From Aquatica leii (taxonomy: Eukaryota > Arthropoda > Insecta > Coleoptera > Lampyridae): a stretch of DNA of 64,000 nt. The notes beneath the pieces were generated by a model. It was given only the letters and a program-made list of their open reading frames with translations. It made no database searches and was not told the DNA's origin. Positions 57,254 to 64,000 of the stretch are shown here, piece by piece (the stretch's first letter is position 1; each line of letters starts with the position of its first letter). Both the position numbers and the translations under genes were made by a program. Location: NCBI GenBank assembly GCA_035610365.1, contig CM069436.1, positions 88,537,912 to 88,601,911 of the forward strand. Reading direction: 5' to 3'.

Positions 57254-57832
57254 GGATGCGACACCGATAGAAAGGCTCGTGGCGATAGCTGCAGCTTCCT
57301 CCATTTCGGCAACTTCCTTGGCCATAAAAGTAACAGTCAATGGACTTTTCCTGACCCGATATTCTTCTTGGTTGATAACTACAAACTAACACTTGAACGC
57401 CTGTTCCTTGGAAGACGACGTCTAACATGTTTTGAACTGTCCTCCAATTTTGTTGATCTAAACCACAACCAAGCTTGGGTACTGCCGATTTTTTAACATG
57501 GTGGAACTCCATTTCTCTCATGAGATTCCATAATGTTTGCCAGAGATTTTCGTATAAAGGCTTGCTACGTGAGTATTTCTTGGTGACCAGATAGAAAACG
57601 AAGCGTCTGTCACCGCATAGTCTTAAAACTTTTCTACTTGCCGGTTGCTGTCTTCGTAGTTCATCTAGCCGCCCAATCTTCTTTTTAAATACGACTGCAA
57701 CCTTTCTGGACAGTCAAGATCCTCGCTCACGCAATGTGTGATGACGTAATCTTTTTGTGTTTGCAACAGGTTATGCTGTTTCTTGGTAGTAACTCCGAAC
57801 CTAGCTTTTCCAGAACCTCTGTATAAGCTCAT
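57234..57832 (-). pseudogene. TARG1/OARD1-like macrodomain plus CCCH zinc finger, retrotransposon accessory ORF
   Basis: The ATG (57832-57830) overlaps the pol stop as ATGA. The first 55 codons (to a TAG at 57667-57665) include YVITHCVSEDLDCPERLQ, resembling the TARG1/OARD1 segment around HCISED. After one frameshift the sense continues through FVFYLVTKKYSRSKPLYENL and PKLGCGLDQQNWRTVQNML, the signature of this family. Human TARG1 uses the first Lys of TKK (Lys84) and the Asp of GCGLD (Asp125); both are kept. The usual MGAG nucleotide-loop residues are not seen. The C-terminal part is a CCCH finger, C-x7-C-x5-C-x3-H (DCYFYGQGSCRNGG, then CSYRH). Total is about 200 residues. The family removes ADP-ribose from proteins, and CCCH fingers usually bind RNA. 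A role in countering host ADP-ribosylation is inference. The last residues run into the LTR. Confidence 0.85.
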
Positions 57833-58207
57833 AAACTTCTGAATGGAATGGAGATTTCTTCGATTTGATTCCTGGTTCTGCTGTTTATTACTCTGGTTCG
57901 GACCTGAACTTGTGTATTGTGGTTATCGCCAGCAAACGGTGCTAGACGATCGACGTGGAACACTTTTGGCTTGTCTCTGGGTGGTTTTCGGATGCGATAT
58001 AGGACGTCATTAATACACTGCATGATTTCATAGGGGCCCTCCTATTGCTTTTGCAGCTTCGGCGACAAACCACGTCTCCTTTGAGAATTATACAACCAGA
58101 CCATATCGCCAGGTTAAAACCCACCATTTTGCGTCTTAACGTCATATCTAGTCTTCATTCTGTCGCTGGCAATTTGTGTGTTTTACGGACCTTCTCATGT
58201 ACTTCGT
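57829..58207 (-). pseudogene. Integrase C-terminal (GPY/F) region of gypsy copy B
   Basis: Frames 57942-58145 and 57829-58023 cover the chromatin- and DNA-binding tail: RRKMVGFNLAIWSG is an off-frame reading, while PGDMVWLYN and EIMQCINDVLYRIRKPP, then VFHVDRLAP, are the coding sense. It ends ISIPFRSL with a TGA that overlaps the accessory ATG. A stop interrupts the sense near 58035. Confidence 0.75.
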
Positions 58208-59062
58208 CTAGCCTCCCAATTGGAGGTCACATGGCAGTCGTATTTCGCGACCGAGCATCACACAGCATGGTGTTTGATCTGTGCTTTCGTGAACGGATGA
58301 TACTTTGGCTAAGTATTTTTCCACTGTTCGATTCATCCGCTTAACCATGCCAACAGATTGAGGATGGAGAGATGTCGTCCTAGTTTTCTTAATTTCCAAC
58401 AGTCGGCAAACTTCTTGAAACAGCCCAGACTCAAAGTTGCGGCCTTGATCGGAGTGTAATTCTAACGGAACTCCAAACCGACAGAAAAACTCCTTTACTA
58501 ATACGTCTGCAACTGTAGCTGCTTCTTGATTGGGTATGGCGTAAGCCTCCGTCCATTTCGTGAAATAATCCATCGCCACCAGAATGTAATTATTTCCAGA
58601 ATCGGAACGGAACGGCCCTGCGATGTCAATCGCTACTCTTTCCAAAGAGCTTCCTACGTTGTATTGCTTCATGGGTGCTTTGCGCTTTCTTACTGAACCA
58701 TTGCTTGATGCGCAGACCGTGTACTTACGGCACCATTTTATGACATCCTCTTTGCAGTTCACCCATTAGAATCGAACTTTTCCCAATGTCTTCTTGATGC
58801 TAAAGTGTCCCCCTGATGTACCATCGTGGAGATGCTTCAACAGCTTTGATACCCGGCTCTTTGGCACTACCAACTGTAATCTGTTTCCCGTGCCCTCGAC
58901 ACTTTCTAGAGATTGCTTAAGAAGACCGTCTTCTGCTATCAAAGAGCCCCACTGCGCCCAGTACGCTTTGATGTTTCTACCCAAAGCACCCACTTCTTCC
59001 CAGGTTGGTCGTCGGCCGTTTTCTTTACATTCCAGGAGTAGTTTCCACTCGTCATCAACCAT
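58208..59062 (-). pseudogene. Integrase zinc-binding and catalytic core of gypsy copy B
   Basis: The part at 58766-59062 has the HH of the zinc domain (HLHDGTSGGHFSIKKT). After one stop (58763-58765) the frame 58208-58762 has CRKYTVCASS and the core, with Asp in VAIDIAGPF and Asp in LHSDQGRNFES. The expected catalytic Glu in the PQSxGMVxRMNRT block is Lys (PQSVGMVKRMNRT). With one catalytic residue lost, the enzyme is dead. The sequence between ICDLQLGG and the C-terminal tail is also shortened relative to copy A. Confidence 0.88.
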
Positions 59063-59098
59063 AGCAGTTCTCTAGAGGCATTCGACTTTTTCTTCAAG

Positions 59099-59476
59099 TC
59101 ATGAACAATGGCTGCAGTCCGCTAGACATGGTCTTCTGGACCAGGCATCAGCGTTCCGATGACTGCTTCCGGCACGGTGTTCTGTGTTATAGTTATACTC
59201 TTGCAGTCTCTCGATCCGTCTTGCTACTTGTTCTTTTAGGTTACGGAACTGCAGTAGCCATTTTAGAGCGGCGTGGTCTGTTCTCAGTGAAAATTTTCGT
59301 CTATACAAATATTTGTAGAAATGTTTGATGGGCTTGACCACTGCTAACAGCTCCCTCCTAGTTACGTAATAATTCCTTTCTGGCCTGGACAAAACCTTGC
59401 TAAAATACGCGAAACTTTTACTTGTCCATCTTGAACCTGCGAAAGGAACGCGCAGATTGCTTGTGTCGGTATCCAA
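59099..59476 (-). pseudogene. RNase H domain of gypsy copy B
   Basis: 125 codons with VTRRELLAVVKPIKHFYKYL (catalytic Glu region) and LRTDHAALKWLLQF (Asp region), ending AGSSHRNADAWSRRP, the usual end of Ty3/gypsy RNase H. The first Asp region is worn (MDTDTSN). The connection to RT (59476-59705) is frame-broken. Confidence 0.85.
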
Positions 59477-59704
59477 AACAAATTTTCTCTCTTATCTTGG
59501 ACAACTCAAAATCGGCGAAGTGACTAGGGCTTGTTTTAGTTGATGGAAAGAATTTTCGCAGTCTTTATTCTATCTAAATTCTGCTCTTTCTTCCGTCAAT
59601 TTTGTCAAAGGTTTGGCAGTATTGGCAAATTCGATTACAAATCGTCTATAATAGGTGCACAACCCAACGAAACTTCGGATCTGATGTTTGTCAATTGGTC
59701 TTGG

Positions 59705-60340
59705 TCATGCTTGCACTGTTCGGATTTTGTCTGGGTCAGTCTTTACTCCATCTCTAGATACGACGTCGCCAAGGTATTGCACTTCCTTCTTAAATACGTG
59801 GCCCTTCTTTTGGCTCAGTTTGAGATTAGCCCCACGTAGTCGCTGGGACACTTCTTCCAAGTTGTTCAAGTGTTCTTTAAAGGACCTTCCAACCACGATC
59901 ACGTCGTCTAGGTAAACCAAGCACGTCTTCGAAGACACTCCGCGCAAGATGGTCTCCATCAAACGCTCGAACGTTGTAGGAGCGTTACACAGGATGAAAG
60001 GCATCACGGTGAACTGCCGCAAACCAGTTCTGATCGTAAATGCTGTTTTTTCACGATCCTTGGATTCCAATTGTACCTGCCAGTAACCACTCTTTAAATC
60101 CAATGTGGAAAACTACTGGGATCCAGACAGGGTGTTTAACGTATCGTCAATTTTGGGTAAAGGGTAGCTGTCCTTTTTGGCCACGTCGTCTAGCTGTCTG
60201 TAGTCTACGCAAAACCACGTTGATCCATCCTTCTTCTTTACGAGTATCACTGGGGATGCCCATGGGCTACTTGAAGGTTCAACCACGCCTTCTCTCTTCA
60301 TATCCGTAATTGTTTGTTTGGTTTCTTCTTTTTTCGCCAA
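59705..60340 (-). pseudogene. Reverse transcriptase of gypsy copy B
   Basis: Two frames separated by one in-frame TAG (about 60110-60112, where a Trp codon is expected). The first, 60113-60340, has SSPWASPVILVKKKDGS and FCVDYRQLDDVAKKDSYPLP. The second, 59705-60103, has MDLKSGYWQVQLE, FTVMPFILCNAPTTFERLM and LVYLDDVIVVG with an intact YLDD. It runs on to QYLGDVVSRDGV. Apart from the stop, the catalytic centre is preserved. Confidence 0.9.
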
Positions 60341-60501
60341 AGGAAGTCGCGTAGATGTTGTCGTATCGGCCGAGCGTCTCCGGTATTAATTTTATGTTTC
60401 ACCACGTTAGTTCTTCCTTTGGAACCACTTTCCAACGCGAACACATCTTGTTACTCTTGGATCAACACTTTAACTTTAGCCAGCTGGCCTTGACTGAGGT
60501 T

Positions 60502-61220
60502 TTAGCATTTGGTGGTAAGAATGTCCAATAGATGTTGCGGACACTTCTTCGGCAACGTATCTTCGTTAGATTTCACGCATCTAATAATTTGAGATACTGG
60601 CGTGCATTGGCCTACCACGGTCTTCTTTTTCAACGTTACAGGATCTGAGTTGATATTTAAGTTCCTTACTGGAATCGTGTTTTTCACTCGTACTATAGTT
60701 TTGCCAACGAGTAGTCCCTTTTCAACTAAGTCGCCCTCCATTGGTTCAATCGCGCTAATGTAGTCTTCCCGGAGAATTTCATCCAGGCGTGCCATCACCA
60801 CAATTTCAGTACTCGCAGGCAGCATCACGTCTTCACTCAATAAGACTCGCACAGCTGCTTTCTCTGACGAATGAAAAGGAATTCCTTCCTTGTCGATCTT
60901 CAGGACATCGTTCTTTATATCCAAATGGAACACATACTTCCTTATCACGTCCATTCCCAGGATAACTTCTTTCGTGATGTCGGCTACCAGTACTTGATGG
61001 TCGAGTACTCCATTTCCCAAACTAATGGTCACTTGTACTTGTCCACGAGTAGGTATTTCTTCGCCCGTCGCCGTTCGAAGTCGTACTGTTACTGGTGATG
61101 TCTTCTCGTTTTCCAATAAGATGTCAGGACTTGGTTTTCTTCGCTCTCGTGTCAACCAGTAACTGAACACTTCTTCCATTGATCTTGCCTTCGAGATAAT
61201 TGCTACGCAGTTGCTCCCTA
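60502..61220 (-). pseudogene. Protease and linker of gypsy copy B
   Basis: 225 codons (60502-61179) of protease body and linker, with TISLGNGVLDHQVLVADIT and EVILGMDVIRKY, typical of the second half of retroviral-type proteases. The active site lies just upstream in another frame (about 61215-61160): QLLVDTR in place of DTG, so it is mutated. The linker (ASTEIVVMARLDEILRED, later GKTIVRVKNTIPVRNLN) matches copy A closely. Confidence 0.85.
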
Positions 61221-61309
61221 GGCGATGCCATTTGAATCGTAATCTCCGTGGTATGGCTCGTTGAAGTCGACTTTCGCCCCATTCGGTCGACCCGTTCTAG
61301 TTTTCCGGA

Positions 61310-61560
61310 CGTTCTTCTGGTTTTCTTCTGGACTTAGTACAGCGTTGTCGTACGTGGCCCACTTCTCAGCAGTTCCAGCACGTCAGTTCTCTTCCTCTTC
61401 CATTTTTCTAGAATTTTTTTTCCGATTTCTGAAAATGTTTTGATGGTTTTCCTTCAATTTTCTGAGAATTTTCAATTTTCTTTGATATTTTTATTCATCG
61501 ATTCGAGAGTTTCAAATATTTTTGAATCCTTTTTAACTGCTTGCAACGTGTCACCGGCAT
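61310..61560 (-). pseudogene. gag C-terminal remnant with zinc knuckle, gypsy copy B
   Basis: A CCHC knuckle is encoded at 61336-61380: C-W-N-C, a stop in place of the next residue, then E-V-G-H and R-Q-R-C (C-x2-C-x4-H-x4-C counting the stop). Upstream, toward 61560, is a Lys/Glu/Asn-rich helix starting near MNKNIKEN. The rest of gag is not found between this and the LTR, suggesting a large deletion. Confidence 0.65.
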
Positions 61561-61714
61561 AAATTATAAATAAATAAATAAATAAACACGCGTAACACGA
61601 ACTAAAGAGTTATTTCCGCAATCAATGTTTTTATTACGGGAGCGATATTAAATTACTTAATGATATTTACACTAAAATCGCGAGCTAAACAATTGTTTAT
61701 TTATTCGATTCGAA

Positions 61715-61733
61715 ATCACGCACCTGTCACCAA
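61715..61733 (-). other. Candidate primer-binding site of gypsy copy B
   Basis: On the minus strand, TTGGTGACAGGTGCGTGA follows the 5' LTR. TGGTGAC at the start resembles tRNA-Trp-type primer sites, but the remainder does not match well, so the primer is unassigned. Confidence 0.45.
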
Positions 61734-62155
61734 TGTAACGCTTATTAATACTACTAATTTATTTATTTATACTAAGAATATGTACATGTTTATAACTAAC
61801 CGAACTAATTAAATCTAAGGATATTTAATAAAAACACTTACACTAATTTATATATAGCACTATCACGAAGATAAAGTCTACGGATAACTTTAGTTTAACA
61901 CTTATTGTTTACTTTAAAGTCACGTACAACGTTATACTCAAACACACCCCTTAATCACTTATTTGTTTAGACTTGAATAATCTTCTTAACACTTCCATAT
62001 TCACATTACTGCAATAACTGCCCTATGATTTGTTTGCACCGCATTTATACATTTTGGCGAAACGTTCGCGAATGTTCCACATCCTTCGGTGAACGTTCTA
62101 GAAAATGGGTAACAACTTCGAGAAGGCTCTTGAGAATAATTTCTCGAACGTTTCA
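61734..62155 (-). repeat. 5' LTR of gypsy copy B (422 bp)
   Basis: In plus-strand sense it runs from TGTAACGCTTATTA to CTCGAACGTTTCA, with TG..CA ends. It is followed by ATAT (62156-62159). It is related to the solo LTR at 16318-16776 and the remnant at about 13600-14001. The internal 35-bp block absent from the left LTR is a length polymorphism. Confidence 0.88.
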
Positions 62156-62159
62156 ATAT

Positions 62160-64000
62160 TTCTCATCGTTTGTAAATGTACCTTTTAGGTACTCGATTGT
62201 TGTTACTTCTTCCATAATTTTTCCATTATATTTAGAATTGTAAATTTCATCCATTGCAGTTTTATTGAATACCATTGTTTCACTCTTATTCATGTTAACT
62301 TTCATATTTCTGTTCTCTATGTCTTCCGTCCAAGCATTTAAGAGTTTTTTCATTTTTCTTTTACTGTCTGCGAAAGGACTATGTCATCAGCATATAGTAG
62401 TGCATCAATCTGCATTGGCTGCATATTTTTATATCCTATTGTGGTATTCACACATGTTATTTTCTTTGACATTTTTCAATTCTGATCTATTACTATTATC
62501 AATAATAGCGAACTTAAACTGTCACCCTGTTTGATTCCTATTTTTAGCTATACGTTTTTTGATCTGCTCCCATTTACATGTATTTTAGCTAATGTATGTA
62601 TGTTTATATACTGAAATAACAAATTGTATTTAATTCCTAGGGACTTATAGTTTTTCTATACATTGATATATATATTGTACATCTCTGTGCTGTGTCGAAT
62701 GCTGCTTGTAGGTCTCTAAATACTATGGTCAGTTCTTCTCCCGTTTCCATTTTCTTTTCTATTATATTTCTGAGGATATATAATGTATATTGTCATTTGT
62801 TTGTCTGTTTGTTCTAAAGGCTGCTTGCTCTTTTTCTAGTTTGTTTTCTGTGTATTTTCTGTTCTATAATTCTTGTGTATGTTTTGTATACTAGCGATGA
62901 TAGAAATATAGCTCGGTAGTTCTCACAATTTGTTTTGTCTCTTTTTTTGTAGATTGGGATTATTCGACTATTGTTCTATTTTTTTATATTTTGTTAGTTC
63001 TCGCTGTTTTTTTGTATATTTCCCACAACCAATATATTTCTATTTCCCCTAGACATTTAATCATCTCCCGCTCCACATTGTTCTCTCCGTATGCTTTTCC
63101 TATTTAGATTTTTTTTGTCTCGTATTACATCGTGTATATTTATATTATACATCTCTATTTCTTCTTTGTCTGTTTTTTGTTCTTTTTCTTCTTGTCGAAT
63201 TTTTCAACAAAAAACACTATCTATCTGTCATGTTCTACTTTTATTGCTAGCGTTTTGTCTTTGTTCCCTATTCCACTTAGCTCGTTCTTTCCTTTGCCTC
63301 TCATAGTCTTAATCTCATTTCAGAACTTCCTGTTATTCTTTCTAAAGTCCTCGTTTAATTCTTCTCCAAACTCTTCTTGGCCCGCTTTACTGCTTCTTTC
63401 AGTAGTGTATTTAGTTTGTCATATTCTTCTTTGTTTTCCTTTGTTTTCGTTTCTTGATATCTATGCCATCACATTTTCTTCTGTTGAACTATAATCTTTA
63501 GTTCACCATATATCGCCGTATGGCAGAGTACTATCCGTTTCCTTAGCGTATTGCATCTTCAACTTTTCATTTTAAGTCAATCTTCTTACATATATGAACT
63601 GCATTCTTATTTCACTATTATGGGTTGTGATATTTTTGCCATAACCAGTTTGTGATTTGTACTAAGTTCTGCCTTTTTTCGTTCTTTTATTGGACTTTCA
63701 ATTTCTTGGCTATATACAATGAAGTCAATTACCCTCTTTAAATTTCTTTTTTTTGCAATAAAAGTGTACCGATCTTCAGTAGGTTGATAGCAGAAAGAGT
63801 TTTCTATTTTTAAATTGTTTGTAATACAGAATTCCAGCATTTTCAATCTATTTCTGTTTATTTCCTTTTGTCCATATTCTCTCAAACTATCAATTCCTTA
63901 TTAGTGGCATTTCCTGCTCTAACATTCTAGTCCCTCATTAGTATGATTTTATCTGTTGTATCTCTTGTCTTATCTAGTGTATTTTGTAATGATTGATAGT
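62160..64000 (-). mobile_element. 5' part of the interrupted non-LTR retrotransposon
   Basis: On the minus strand the endonuclease end is at 63607-63885 (YTFIAKKRNLKRVIDFIVYS and AELSTNHKLVMAKIS, the Ser-Thr-x-His active-site end of APE-type endonuclease). A worn RT follows to 62160, with IDALLYADDIVLSQ (YADD catalytic site, near 62365-62390) and, at 62153-62353, NMKVNMNKSETMVFNKT. The LINE runs off the right edge. Clade is not assigned; it is of the APE-endonuclease type. The rest is frame-broken, with T-rich plus-strand shadows. Confidence 0.85.

Larger units (their letters stand above)
56961..62155 (-). mobile_element. Ty3/gypsy element (copy B) with macrodomain/CCCH accessory ORF, nested in a LINE
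   Basis: A 5195-bp minus-strand element. In transcription order it has: 5' LTR 61734-62155, primer site, gag zinc-knuckle remnant, protease, RT, RNase H, integrase, the macrodomain/CCCH ORF, and a shortened 3' LTR 56961-57253. The flanks are ATAT at 56957-56960 and 62156-62159, and the LINE reading resumes exactly on both sides. Every domain is damaged by stops or shifts, and most of gag is missing. The LTRs differ by many bases, a 35-bp gap and a deletion of about 90 bp, so it is old. Confidence 0.92.

Noticed and set aside
63091-63494. Phe/Ser-rich plus-strand ORFs resembling membrane proteins
   Set aside because: Shadows of the A-rich, minus-strand LINE.

Overview
The window is AT-rich animal DNA, almost certainly from an insect and plausibly a beetle. 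I infer this from short introns with GT..AG ends, an insect-type set of transposons, and a von Willebrand factor C (VWC)/mucin gene of the tenectin kind. I see no tRNA, rRNA or CRISPR and no bacterial feature. Only three host genes are convincing. They are an intronless secreted leucine-rich-repeat protein (5676-6821, minus), a three-exon rhomboid-type intramembrane protease (20500-21413, plus), and the 3' nine exons of a large VWC/mucin-like extracellular protein (27131-30308, minus).

Most of the rest is transposable-element debris. From left to right it includes: a tiny inverted-repeat element (358-428); a Ty3/gypsy fragment with an in-frame RT-to-integrase deletion (about 2032-3836); a near-perfect palindrome (4008-4056); a Tc1-like remnant (12565-13315); an LTR remnant with a CCCH zinc-finger ORF (about 13600-14210); a hAT element with 8-bp target duplications (14243-15909); a solo LTR (16318-16776); a second Tc1 remnant (about 19195-19620); a BEL/Pao gag-pol remnant (about 23090-24770); three pogo/Tigger-type pseudogenes (about 25500-26690, 31330-32683, 44292-45390); a Harbinger-type remnant (about 33560-34930); a mariner remnant (about 36070-36640); and a 1-kb foldback (about 37414-38472).

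The right third holds two large LTR retroelements. The one at 46614-54092 is a complete errantivirus-like provirus: apparently identical 203-bp LTRs, CGCG target duplication, a tRNA-Ser-type primer site, then gag, pol and env. Its reading frames are nevertheless broken several times. The one at 56961-62155 (minus) is a Ty3/gypsy element inserted with an ATAT duplication into a non-LTR retrotransposon, whose two halves lie at about 56476-56960 and 62160-64000.

The best candidate for something undescribed is in this second element. Immediately after integrase, with its ATG overlapping the pol stop codon (ATGA), is an accessory reading frame resembling the TARG1/OARD1 ADP-ribosyl-hydrolase macrodomain, followed by a CCCH zinc finger. 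Both known TARG1 catalytic positions (Lys and Asp) are kept. The CCCH part occurs again beside a related LTR at about 14.0 kb, so it looks like a standing component of the family. A solo LTR of the same family (16318-16776) has the same ATAT target duplication. The idea that the element encodes a de-ADP-ribosylating, RNA-binding accessory protein is inference.
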